Origin: Struthio camelus
Taxonomy: Eukaryota > Chordata > Aves > Struthioniformes > Struthionidae
DNA length: 64,000 nt
Reading direction: 5' to 3'
Assembly: GCF_040807025.1 (NCBI RefSeq)
Contig: NC_090951.1
Coordinates: 30,097,573-30,161,572 of the forward strand
The translations under genes were made by a program, and so were the position numbers. Below are positions 1 through 12,300 of the stretch, piece by piece. The notes below the pieces were generated by a model, which saw only the letters and a list, made by a program, of their open reading frames with translations, was not told the origin of the DNA and ran no database searches. Numbering within the stretch: the stretch's first letter is position 1; the number at the start of each line of letters is the position of its first letter.

Positions 1-230
1 TCCTGCCTCCCCCCAGCTCCCCCTGCAAGCTCCGAGCTCAGCACCCAGCCTGTGCCCTGGCTCCTCACCACACCGAGGGCTGCGTGTGTCCACGCTTCCT
101 GGGCTGGGATGCCTGGCGGCAGGTCCCCCCAGCAGACGTGGTTGGGGATATCTTGGCTTTACTCGCCTGATGCTGCCCACTCGAAAAAGGCTGAGCCCAG
201 CCCGGGTAGGCACCCGGGGGTCTTTTGCAG

Positions 231-253
231 GAGCGGCACAGAGCACCCCAGAG
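231..253 (+). other. ADGRG5: 5' UTR part of the first coding exon of ADGRG5
   Basis: TCTTTTGCAG (221-230) looks like a good 3' splice site. The 23 bases between it and the ATG at 254 would then be 5' UTR, with an upstream noncoding exon outside or at the very start of the window. Alternatively transcription begins inside 1-253. Nothing else is recognisable in bases 1-220. Confidence 0.45.
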
Positions 254-3200
254 ATGAACCCCTCCCTGCTCACCGCCCTCGTCCTCGCTCTCGCCGTCTC
301 TGCCCAGAAGCTCCAAGGTATGGACCAAACTCACGCCCAACCTCCGGCTTTCTCTCCCGCCTGCCGCTCGGCCCAAATCGAGCAGGCGTGTTAGTGCATT
401 CGTGCACCTGGGCAGGGGTTTTGGGGGGACCCGCTGTCCTGCGGGGCCCTGAGTATCTGAGACCCCGGTGCTGGCACCCCCAGAAGGGCTGCTAATATCT
501 TGTCTGTGCAGACATGAAAATGATGGAGGAGCACATGGCCACGCTGGATTCCCGGCTGCAGGGAGGCTGCGGTGCCGCCGGTGACACCATGGGAAGGTGA
601 GCGGCTGCTCGGCTGCCTCCTGTGCCGGGCGGCAGTGGCGGTGCCCGAGCCTCCGGCTGCCCGGCGCCCCGGCCACCGTGGCACCGAGCCGTCCGGCTTT
701 GCAAACAATGATGCTCTCTCCTTGGTCAAGCTCCTTTATTTTTCAGTTTAAGGGATTTGTTTGGAGTGAAAGCCTGAAACGTATCACAAAACCAGAGAGT
801 GGGATAAAGCTAGAGGCTTACGGGAGAAGCGGTCTCACCCAGGAGCCCGCGGCAGCGGACAGAGCCACCACGCTCCCCTAGAACTGCTTGAAGGCACCAG
901 CTTACACGAACCCAATCCCAGACCCACGGCTTGCCCGACCCCAGAGGGACCTGGTCTGGGAAGGCTGATTTGGAGCTTTTTCCCCATATTCTGAGCGTTT
1001 TTTTACCTTTCTCTCCCCAATACCAAAGCCCCTGGGGGAGCCCCAGGCTCCCTGCTCCTGCTCGTCCCCTCTGGCCGCTCTGGCTTCACCCCGGCACTCA
1101 CACTGCGTTTTTCCTCCGCAGCTTAAACGAGCTCGAGCAAAGGCTGGCCGAAGCCGAGTTCAAGCAGGAGCACCTCACCTTCACGTTCACCACCATCCAG
1201 GCCCACGTGTTCAAGTTTAGGGCCCAGGACTTCAGGGGGTTAAATCTCTCCAGTGAGACGGTCGGTACCCGCGGGCTCCGTGGTCTTTCCCCTCCGGGAA
1301 AAGGCTCCGAACGCCGCGTGCCCAATGCTCGTAGGGCTCGTGTCTGTGGGCCCGGCTGCAGCTCGGCGGCTTCCCCGGCTGCCGGACACAGCCAGAAACC
1401 CTCCCGCTGCGACACCAAGCGGGAGGACACCTTCGAGAGCCACCTGGGTGCCCGGCTGCTGCGCGCCAATGGCTCCTGCACCCACGAGGCAGCCCCTCAC
1501 CGCCCTGTGCCCCTGGACCATCCCGGGGCATGTGCTGAAGCATGAAATCCCCCCAGAAAAGCATCCTGGCGTGATGCCCTCGCCTCTGTCCTTGCCCCAC
1601 TATCCTGTCCCCATTGCAAGGTTGGATGAGGCAGGTGCACGAGTGGCTTGGGTGACGTGTCCCTGTCACTCGGTCCCGTGATACATGCTTGTCCTAAGGA
1701 TCGGGCAGTCTCTGATGTCGGGACAGGAGAAACTACAAAGTCTGAGAGCCCAAGCGCATCCCTGGTACCTTGGCAGGGGACACGCGAGCCGGGCCTTGAG
1801 CTGCCACCAGGCCAAGGGACGCAGCGGTGGCTCACGCTGATAACCGCAGGGGCACAGCAGCACTGGCACGTGCCAGGGGGGTCCAGCTGCCCACATATGC
1901 CTCTCGCTGGGGTCACCCGGGCCCTGGGGGCCCCCACAGCCATGGCGGGTGCTTCTGCCTCTGCTTCCTCCAGCTGGGCCAGGGTATGGCAGGGCTGGGC
2001 GTCCCGGGGACAGTGCAGGCCTTTGTCCTCCTCTAGTGGCTGGTTAGGATCAGAGCTTGGAAATCGCCCGAAGTGTCTCGGCAGCGCAGTCCTTGCCACC
2101 GGCAGGTCCTGTGCCAAAGGTGCTGGGTCCAGGTGCTGTGCTGGCCCAGCTCGGCCAGGGGACGGGGATGGGAACCGCTGTCCCTGCGGCTCTCCTCATG
2201 TCTCAGCCAAGCTTCCTCCTCCTCGCCAGGCACAGAACAGAAAGCAAACAGAGATCCGGGTCCAGCACGCCATGTACTTCCCAGCAGAGCTCATGCAGGA
2301 CATCCAGGCAAGAGAGGTCGAGCAGAAACTCGTCTGCATTTACATCCACAGCCCTTGCATCTTCCAGGTGAGCCGCGCGCTGCAGCTTCGCGCCTGGGCG
2401 ACGGGGAGGAGTGAGGGCAGCCCCAGGAGATGTCCTTTGTGGCTGCTCTCCAGTGTCCTGAGAGCAGCCGCATCCAGCAGCCCAGCAAGAACCTCGCTCC
2501 CCCCGCCCCGCAAACTGACAGGCACCCCAACTCTTTGCAGGATGCACGCAACAGCTCTGTGCTGAACGACAACATCTTGGGAGCCTTCCTCCCAAAAGTC
2601 TATGTCACCAACCTCCCCCAGCCTGTGGAGATCCAGTTCCAGCACGACAAAGTGCTGGTGAGTGACCGACCGACCGGCCCTGCTGCCTGGAGGCCGCTGA
2701 CACGTGGGATGCTTCAGGAGGGACTGGAGCTGGAAGGAAAGGGACAGACCTGACCACGGGGTCTGAACATCAAATATTGCTCGTTCTGTGGAGCGAAGCG
2801 GCATAGCTCCATTCCAGGTGTGCATGATGCTGGTCACAGCATCACACCCGTGAGGGGTGCGAGGGTGACCCCAAGCACCAGGATTTTCCTTTGAGTTCAG
2901 ACAAAATAAGATTTTCACCGCTTTGCGTTAGGAGCAGGACATTACTTTGCAGCTGGGGGGGTTCCTTGAGGAGCACAGACCCTGCCCTATCTCTAACCTC
3001 CTGCTTCCCCGTCAGTGACCTCCTCCTTGTGCTTCCCACCAGGACACCTCCAACGCAACCTGCGTCTCCTGGCTGCAGGGAGCCGGTAAGCGCGTCGGTG
3101 GCTGGGGCAGCAGAGGAAGGCGACCTCAGTGCTGCTGTCCTCAGAGGCACTTCTGAACAGCCCTGGGGCAGCTCCCACTGAGAGAGGAGGGTGAACGTGG

Positions 3201-5797
3201 AGCTGGGCTGGTGCAGGGGTGCTGAGCCCTCGCCTGGGCACCCATCCCTTCACCTTCGTCAGCTCCGTGGGGTGTCCTTGAGACCCCCTGGCTGCCTCTC
3301 TGATGGCATTTCTCTCCCCGGCAGGCAGTGGGGACTTGGGAAGCTGGAGCTCGGAGGGCTGCGAGACCAGGCACAGCCAGGGCACCGTCCTGTACCGCTG
3401 CAACCACCTCACCTACTTCGCCGTGCTGCTGGTAGGATGGACGCCCATGAGTTGTCTGGGCATTTTCACCTAACTAATCCCTTGTAAAGGCTGGTCCTTC
3501 ACTGTGGTCCAATCCCTCTTTGGGCTCTTTTGCCCTAAAGCACTTCATTTTTTGATGAAAGGTGCCCTGTTGGGGGAGCGGAGCTTCTCTGGGCCATCGG
3601 CGATAGGGTGCAATGCCGTGACTGCTATGGGGTCAGCACATTCACGCCGGGGCCATGCGCTGCTGGCTCCTAAGCCTGGCCCTCCTCTCCTCCTCCGGGC
3701 AGATCACACCAGGCAACATCAGCCAGGCCGAGCTAGTGTCTCTCACCTACATCAGTATCGTGGGCTGCTCCATCTCAGCTGCTGCCTCGCTTTTCACTGT
3801 CCTCCTGTGCTGCATCTTCAGGTAACCGTGGCTGTGGCCACCTTGGCCCCAGGCACTGCGGCGTCAGCACCAGCTCTCCTTTCCCAACTGGAGGGGGCCA
3901 GGTGGAGGCTTCCCAGCACTCCAGCATCACCATTTTTCTTTTTCCCCATCTTTTAGGAGGAAGAAGAGTGATGACACAACCAAAATCCACATGAACTTGC
4001 TGGGTGCACTCTTCCTCCTGAACAGTGGGTTCCTGCTCAGTGAGCCGCTGGCCTTGGCCTCGGAGGGACTGTGCCGGGCTGCAGCTGCCTTCCTGCACGG
4101 CTGCCTCCTCTGCACCTTGGCCTGGATGGCAGCTGAGGCCTTCCACCTCTACCTCCTCCTCATCAAGGTCTACAACATCTATGTCCGGCACTACCTCCTC
4201 AAGCTCTGCCTCTTTGGCTGGGGTGAGTGTAGCCTCTTCGGTCCCTGCCGCTGCCACAGTGGTCCTCATTAGCACCGATGGGTGGAAGTGGGCAATGGGG
4301 GATGGTCGTAGGTCCACCAGGAAGGTGGTCAGGGTCAGTGGAGGGGACGAGCATGGGGGCTGTTGCATGGGCCAAGGGGCTCACTCCTGCTGGAGATCCC
4401 TGCCATGGTGCTCGGCACTCTGCAATGCCCATGTGCTGGGACCCCTGCCTCGTGCTGCGGAAATTGCCGTCTGCAGGCCCTCTGAGCTCTTCTGCCCCTT
4501 CTTTGATGAGCACGGCAGGGATTTCTTGCCTTTTCTTCTCCCTTGACCCTTTTCTGTCTCCTGACCCACAGGTCTGCCAGCGTTAGCAGTAATTAGCATT
4601 TTGCTCTTCAAAAGAGATGCCTATGGATGCCTTGACATCAAAACCACTGATGGCTACAAAAATGCTACGATGTGAGTGCTGGAGGCATGCAGCGTCCCTG
4701 GGTGCCACCGTGACTCTGCTGACATGGGGATGAGGCCCAGCAGAAGCGATTTGGCTGGAGGAGGAACCTTCTCCTCCTCCCTGCAGGGTGACTGTTTATC
4801 TGAGCGTGGCCATTTCCCTGAAACAGGGGGCTCTCCACGCACATGGGGAGGCATCTCCTGCTGTTCCCCTTCCCTGCCACGGCTCAGTGTACCCCAAAGC
4901 AGCTTTGGGGACATCATCCCCTGCCAGAGGCACCCATGTGTGGGTGCTGTTGGATGTCCAGCGTGCGCAGCCATGCTGGGAAGCACGTGGAGGACGGCTC
5001 CATTCCTCCCTTCCTCTGCTGCTGAGCTGTGACCACGCGGCACTGTCCCCCCTGCCAACGCAGGCCTGTCCCCCTCCCTGTGCTTTTCTGTGCACACTCA
5101 GCCCCCCAAAACCCCTTCTCAGGGGACATTAGCCCTTCTCCCCAAGCAAATATCCCTCCTGGCCACTCCTGGCTGGATCTGCTGCCCCCAGGCGCTTCTT
5201 AGCTCTCCCCAACGGCATGGACTCCCTCATGCAGGTGCTGGCTCACCAGCCGGGCAGCTCACTACAGCACCCTGTGCTATGCCGGCCTCATCCTGCTCTT
5301 CAACACCCTGGTGCTGCTCACCGTTGTGAGGATGCTGAGGAGCAGCCAGCGCCAGAAGGAGACGGCGAGGAAGGATTGGGCAACGGTGCTGGGGCTCACC
5401 TGCCTGCTGGGCACCACCTGGGGTGTGGCCTTCTTCAGCTTCGATGTCGTCTTCGTCCCCCAAGTCTACCTCTTCACCCTCTTCAACTCCCTGCAAGGTC
5501 AGTGGGAGCACTTTTGGGGAAAAACCCATGCCTTGGGAGCAGCGGGGTCCTCACAAGCTCCATGCTCTCCCTGCGTTGGGAGGGATGAGTGATGGGCCGG
5601 GACCCTGTGCTCCACAAGAGCCTGGAGGACTGTGGGTGATCGATAAGCTGCCTGTTGGTTATCCTGGTGGATGGCAGGGACTGATGGGCCATCCTGTGTT
5701 TCCACCCACAGGTCTCTTCATCTCTCTGTGGTACCTCACCGTGCACTGCCGGATGGACTGCGGCTTTGCCAGCACCACCTCCACCACCACCAGATAA
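254..5797 (+). CDS. ADGRG5: Adhesion G protein-coupled receptor G5 (GPR114), 12 coding exons
   Basis: Coding exons: 254-317, 512-596, 1122-1260, 2230-2367, 2541-2657, 3043-3085, 3325-3431, 3703-3821, 3957-4222, 4572-4671, 5235-5497, 5712-5797. Phases close to one 508-aa frame (human protein about 528 aa). Order: signal peptide (about 1-18), short N-terminal segment, GAIN domain, GPS, seven membrane helices (about 235-495), short Thr/Ser-rich tail. The segment QHAMYFPAEL followed by CIYIH closely resembles human ADGRG5 and separates it from its two paralogues here. It is a cell-surface receptor, in mammals mainly on leukocytes and coupled to Gs (family knowledge). The GPS keeps HL/T (cleavage point 3410/3411) and a tethered-agonist-like TYFAVLL, but the third GPS cysteine is Tyr219. 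The donor at 1260 (ACG|GTCGGT) is weak but is the only one found that keeps frame. A TTTTGCAG acceptor ends at 230, so an untranslated exon probably lies upstream of the window. Confidence 0.93.
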
Positions 5798-6365
5798 GTG
5801 GACCCATCTGGACCTCCTGCAGGTGCCTGGCATGGAGCATTTGGGCAACCGGTAGCAAAATGCTTAGCTGGATGTTTTTCCAAGTATTGTTAGGGCACAC
5901 ACAAATCTCCCCTGTGACCACGCAGCCCACGCGTGTCCGCTCCGAGCAGATGCATCCCCTAGCCGTCGCTCCGTGCCGATGCTGCGCACGGCGTGGAAGG
6001 ACTCGCTGGGCTTGACAGCCAGAGTTGTGGACGAGCAGGGTTTCTTTAAAGGAAGTATTCTGGCTGCAAAACTTCTGCCCGGTGGGAGCTGGCTGGTGCT
6101 CGGGGGAGCTGCGGTTTGGGGCCCCACAGCACTGCCGCAGGTGGGGCGCTCACTGTCCTGCCTGGACCGCATGGGAAGGAGACACAGGCCCGGCTGCCCA
6201 GAGGGGTAGGGGCTGCCCCGCTTCAAACCAACACGTTAGTCCCCAGGGAAACCATATTGGCTTCCAGGCGCTCCCTTTATTTTTAATCAAAATTGACTTT
6301 TCCTGCTGAAACCCGCCACTTCTCATTAAATGCACTGTTTAATTAAAAATGCAGTTTTGTGCCCA
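5798..6365 (+). other. ADGRG5: Probable ADGRG5 3' UTR with weak polyadenylation signals
   Basis: This is the sequence after the TAA at 5795-5797. Two ATTAAA hexamers (6325-6330 and 6342-6347) in an AT-rich patch are the first plausible poly(A) signals downstream. No AATAAA is seen nearby. The assignment is positional only. Confidence 0.35.
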
Positions 6366-9300
6366 GAGCTCGTTTTCCAGCAGCTGCAGGAGCGGTGCCG
6401 GTCTCGCTGGTGACACAGAGCTGCGCACCCTAGAGCGAGGGCCACGCTGCTGCTTTTGCATAGCCTCCTGCTCCGAGCTCGGCTGGGATGTCTGAAAGTC
6501 CCTCTGCCGCCTGCTGGGAACCGTCGCCCTGTGACCGCCCCGGCGGGGCAGCCGCAGAGGCCGCACCGGCAAACCCTGCGCTCCATCGCCGGCCAAAGGC
6601 GTGCAGACCCCGGCAGAGATTTCCTCGGGCTTGATGAGGTTGTCGTTAATGAAGGTCCCACTAGATGGCATGAGGTTTTCAAAGATGTTCCCAGCTCTTA
6701 GGCACAGCAGGGTCAGATGCCCACACATCTCTGCACGATCTTGGAGGCCACAGTGGCTGTAACAGGCAAGGCAGGAGCCTTGCAGCAGCGCCAAAGGCCC
6801 CTTCCCCAGTGCTGCTCAGAGGCCGCTTTTCTGAGGAAGACGTAGGTCTCCTTCCTCCTGCCCCTCTGCTCCCTGGGGGAGCCCAGCTGGCTGCTGCAAT
6901 GTGCCCCGGGGGCGGTCGGTGATTTCTCTTCTTACACTTGAGGGAAACATGTGCACTGGGCTTTGACAGCGGTCTCCCCCGGGGCTGCAACGCGAGGAGT
7001 CCCCTGGCTGCCAGGGGTTTCCCCCAGGCTTGAGGAGCATGGCGAGCTCGTAGCAGCGGTGTGACACGTTCCCCCCCCAAAGGCAGGGGGTTTCTGATTC
7101 CGCCCCATCGGTGCAACTTAGCAATGCAAATACATGCAGAGCCCAGCCTGGACAGAGGCAAAGCCACCTAGCAGGGCTCTCGGCAGCAGGTGCCCTTGCT
7201 GGAGCCGGCAGCATGCAGCAGGCAGGAGTCCTCCTTGAGCAGAAAAAGTCTTTGCTCCTTGCGTAACCGAAGCGCAAGAGCCAGGCAGGGCAGGGAACGT
7301 CCCTACCTGGGTGGCCACCATGCTCAGAGATGATGCTGGGGAACGTGCAAAGCCGGCAAGACCCCGCTCCTGGGCTGTCTGTGGGAGGGGAGCCTGCTGA
7401 GGGACGCCGCCGTCCCGCACGCCCCACGCACAAGCCGGGTGAGGCGCGAGCGGTGCCTGAGCCGCTAGTTTGGCAGCCGGCCCCCGGCCCCGCCGGCTTT
7501 CCACCCCCAGCTGGAACAATTAAGTTGCCGAGTGGCTTTTCTCGGTGACTCTCGCTAATTCCTCAGCTGTCTAGAAACACTAATTATCTTTTGTCTCCCA
7601 CCAGGGGAAGGCAGGAATTCATTATTCCTGGAAAGGGAAGGGCAGGAGAGGAAGGAAAGCTCCCATTGCTCCTGGATGTGTCCAGGGATGCATCTAGGCA
7701 GGATTTTCGGGGCTGGGAGTGTGAAGTCCATGTGTTTCTGGCTTGGAGCTGTGGAGCTCGTGGCAGCGAGGGATGCTGCCGCCAGCTCCTGCGGCTGCGT
7801 CTCGAAGACGTGCGGTCCCCACTCAGCGTTTCGGCTCTCCTACCTGAGCTGCACTGCATCCTCCTGGGGCTGCCAGCGTGACAGCTCCACGCCGGCGCAT
7901 GGGCTATTGGAGACAAGACCCGGGTCTGCAAAAGCACGCAAGACCCTCGGTAATTTTGGCAGGGACCCCAGCGGGAGCACCTTGGGACTGGTTTATCCAG
8001 CAATGCAGGGAGCAGTCGCAGCCCCAAACCTTTGCGGCAGTGGCGGCAGTGAAGACCATGGCGAGTAACAACCCTGCACCAGCCTCAGCCTCCGGCTCGC
8101 TCCATCCCGCTCGCTCGGGCGACACGGACAGCCGGCCCTGAGCCGGCGGCGATTCGCAGCCCCAAGTCTGAAGGCAGACGGGCTGGAAGAGCGTCTGCTT
8201 CCGGCCGAAGGCGCATCACGGGCATTGCACCTTGAAGGGGCCGACGTTGCTGTCAATCCGCCCCGATCCTTCGGGGGCCACTGAGGCCCCACGGGGGGCG
8301 GCAGCACCGTCAGGACAACGTGGCTGTTTTCCACCGGCGTCTCTTTTGAACGTGGTGGCAGGCGGCCAAGCTGAGCACCCCTTTCCGCCCTCGCCGCTTT
8401 GGAGGGCGCCTCTGCCTTTCATGCTGCTCCATGGAGAAGCCAGCCCGTTTTGGGGGACTGAAGGAAGCCGCTTGTTCTTGCTCTTTGTTTCACACACAAA
8501 GGAAAGAAAGTGCCTCTGCCTTCCCAGCCTTCGCTGCTCGCGGCAGGGACAAAAGCCCTTCCCACTGGGGCTTTGAGCCCGGCTTTCGAGCACGCCGCGC
8601 GCAGCCAAAGCCTGCGCTACGCTGCAGCCTCGCAGGCACTCTCGTGCTCTGCGGTTATGAGCTGTGCATGTCTCATCACTTTGGTGTCTGACTTCAGCTC
8701 TTTAAAAAAGGTTTTTGGTGAAGTGCCAAGCAGCTGCTGGTGAGCGAACCCTGCTGCAAGCATCCTCCATCGCAGAGCCCTGTCCTCGTGTCCCCAAGCC
8801 CCAAGCAGCCGCTCCAACGTCTGGATGGCTCTTCCCTGTGTTTCCAGACCCCTCTTGAGACCCACTTTCCTTGCTGCTTTCTAACCCGAGCCACAAGCAC
8901 AAGGGTAGGGTCTCATGGCATGAGTCATGCAGGTTCCCGGGAATGGCATGTGCATTGACACCACCACGTCAATGCACCTTTTTCCTGTTTCCGGTAGCAA
9001 TTAGGAAATGGTTGCCTGGTCATTGCCTCCAGCGCCAGCTCTCCCGGGAACATGCAAAGCAACAGAGCGCCTTTGCTGCCTGGGGGACCTTTCGTCATTT
9101 GGGCACGAGAGTGGCTCCCACCGGCGGTACCTGCTGCAGTCCAAGAGGCAGCACCTCTCCAGCAGCCACCTGGGGATGCACGTCGTGATGTGCTTTAAAT
9201 GCTGAGCCCCGGAGCGAGCGGAGGGGGATTTGACAGCAGGCGGCAGGAGGAAGCCACAATGTGTCTCTGGAGGGATGGGGCTTACCCAGCCCCTCTGTGC

Positions 9301-12300
9301 TGGCTACAAAATTGGATACGCCGCCTCCTAGCAAATCACAGTGTGCAGCTCAGTATCGTCCCGGGGACACCAAACCCAAAGGCCTGACGCCCTGCAGCCT
9401 TCAGCAGAGCCAGCATGCCCTGTGCCGGTGCCAGTGCTCCTCTTAGCTAGGGTAGCATGTGGGGTGCAAGGTCCCCACAACCTCCTGGGGCTCCAGCCTT
9501 ATTTCCCCAAAGGGCTTCAAAGCGAAGAGCACCGGAGGAGGCAGCAGCCCCCAAGGATGGGAGTCCCAGGCCTTGCTCCCCGCAGGGAGGTCACGCAGGT
9601 ACAGCAGGTGCTTTAGCCTGTAGCAAGACAGAACCCTCGGCTAGTTACAAACGTGGTGAACAGGTTCTTATGGGGTCAGGAAGAGCTTCCTCTCTTCTTT
9701 TCATGTACGTCAAGCACTCGATAGCGAGAAGAGCCCATGGGTGGTGTGAGCCAGGGCAGGGACGTGAGGAGCCCTGCTCGTGGCACAGCTGGCAGGTGAG
9801 CAGAGCGTGGGACAGGGTCATGCCCACATGCACCCGGGGTGTCACTGCCAACTACTTTGTCCCCCCGAATCTCCTCTGCTGGCTCCCAAACCTGGTCCCA
9901 GCCGCATGCTGTCCTGCCCAGCGCTGTCCTGCCTCCTGCTTTTCCCCCGCTGAGGGTGCTGCGACCAGGGCGAGGGGTGCAGCAGCTGGCGTGGCGGGCT
10001 GCGGGCGCAAGGTGGGCATGGTGGGAGCAGCAGCCCGGGGTGCTGGGTGGCAGCAGGGAGTGCACGCGGCGGGGGGACGGCAGGGCGCGGGCTGGGCGCG
10101 GGCCAGGGCGGGCAGCTCCCGGGGCACGCGGGTGGGCTGCCCGTCGGCAGTGGGCGACGGCGGGGCTACCTGGCCATCTCTGGAAAGCCTGTGCTGCTGT
10201 GCCTCTGTGCTTCTCAACCCTCCGATGACGTTTGGGGGAGTGGGGAGGTATCGGGGGCTTCGCCGCTCCTCAAACATGGTATAGAGCTGATGGCAGTGTC
10301 TCCGCTGCCCCAGCATGGGGGGAAGGAGCAGTCCTTTCCTCCAGCTCCACAGCATCACGTCTACCTCTCCCCGCTTCAAGGAGAAACGATCCTGTTTACC
10401 TTTCCTTTAGCCTTATCAGGCAAGAGCTTGCTTATTTTCTCAGGGCATTAGTGTTTGATTCCTTGAGTGGAACCGGGTTTCCAAGCCTAGACACCACACT
10501 GGGATACGACACGAAGCAGGGGTTATGTTGCAACTGGACTGGGTGTGGGGGGGTTACACCTGATTTGGAGGCCAGGATGGCTCCAGAGTTTCTGCGCGTC
10601 CACAGGAGGCTCAAGGCTGGCACCGAGCTCTACGCGCTGAAGCCCACCGGCCGCTGGCCAAGGCACTGCTCTGGAGCTTGCCGGCAAACTGAGCAGATCA
10701 AGCACTTGGGCACTCAAGAGAGATGAGCTGACTTTGCCCGAGCGCTGCTGCGGGTGAATAGATGCCTTCGAGTGGGAGCTCAGGCTGCCTGCAGGGCTCT
10801 CCAAGCCGGCAGTCCCTACCTCTGTGTGGGGAGGCTGATGCCGGGCTGCTGGGGGGAAGTTATTCCTTTCTCGTTTCAGGCTTCTTTGCAGTGCTGAGCC
10901 CTACCAAACAAAATGCTTGTATTGGTCTCTACAGTTGGGGTTCACAGCCCTGGTGCCCAGCGAGTAGCTGTTCCTGTTGCTGCCCAACAGACAGAGAAAC
11001 CCCAACATGGTGGGGGACCTGAAACCCAGCTGCTCAGTGATTTTTTTTTTTCACTTCCCCTGCAGGAAGTGATGTGGCTGCAGCCTAAAGCCTCCCAACT
11101 TTGCCCTGACGCTTTGGAGTAGTGCTCTCGCAAAGGATTATTAAATGAAATACCTATTTCAATATGTTAACTAACTCTTAAGCTTCCAGTGCAGGGCGGG
11201 CTTGTCTCTTAGACATCGGAGAAGACACGCACGCACGCACACACATGTGCTCAACCTGGAGACACGAGGTTCTCCAGTGTCATTTGATTTACAGACCTGA
11301 GGTCCTGACAGATGGGAAAAGGCATGGTGCCTTTCTTGCCCAGCTTTTCTGGCCCTCCTGCAGTGCCTGCATGTCCGTCCTCAGACTGTGAGCAGAAATC
11401 TGCTTCCCAGGAACACGCAGGCTGGTTTCGGTGAGTGACTCTTTCAGCAGCAGAGCTGCAGGATTTTTATGGAGAAGTTTAATATCAGAATTGGCTGGGA
11501 ATTTTACAACATTTTCAAAATCAAAACACCCCAGTTAGGCCAAAGTGATTCTAGAAGAAGGACATCAGAAATATGGGAAAATTGGTTTTTATTCAAAGTG
11601 AAAGATCCATTGTTTATGCTGGAAACTATTTTTTATTCTGAAGTTGAAGCTAATACACATAAAACCAGAATGCATGCTTTACGAGCGCGCTGAGGCAAGA
11701 GTCGATTTTATTACGAAGGGTTATAAAGTTGAATCTGACAATTCAAGCAATGCAAGAAGCCCCACTGTGGCCACCCTGCTCTGCTGATCCCAGTGTCCCG
11801 GGGTAAATGTCAGGGTGCGCTGAGCCTCCGGCCCAGCTCCTGTGCAGGCACCTGGGATGGATGGAGAGGGCAGACTGTGCCAGGTGCAAACCCTGCATGC
11901 AGATGGTGATGGGCATGGCCAAGCCACCCTTCAAGAAGGCTGAAAGACATGGGGGGTCAGAGCCGTAAATAAGCCAGCTGTCCATCCCCATGGTGGCTAC
12001 AGGCCATGGGTAGCCCCTCTCATTGACTGCTGGAAGAGCTGCAAGGATTCTGCTTGCCATGGCCACCAAGGCACCAGAAGAACATCTGGTCAACACTGAC
12101 CATGAGATAAAAAAAGAGACTCACTCTGTCCTACTTTGGTGAGATTGGGATTTTGGACCTAACTGCTCATAATGTGGTCTCCTTGAGCTCCTCTAAGCAC
12201 AGCCCCTGTCTCCTCCAAGGCTCCTCCTCTTGCTCATTTTGTGGTCTCTCCCAAAATGGACTTGCGTTTGGCTCCTGGGAACTTGGCTCGGGTAGAGGTG

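Noticed and set aside
9457-10284. 275-aa + frame and overlapping 175-aa - frame
   Set aside because: They lie over a CpG-rich patch, with open frames on both strands and no domain or biased codon pattern.
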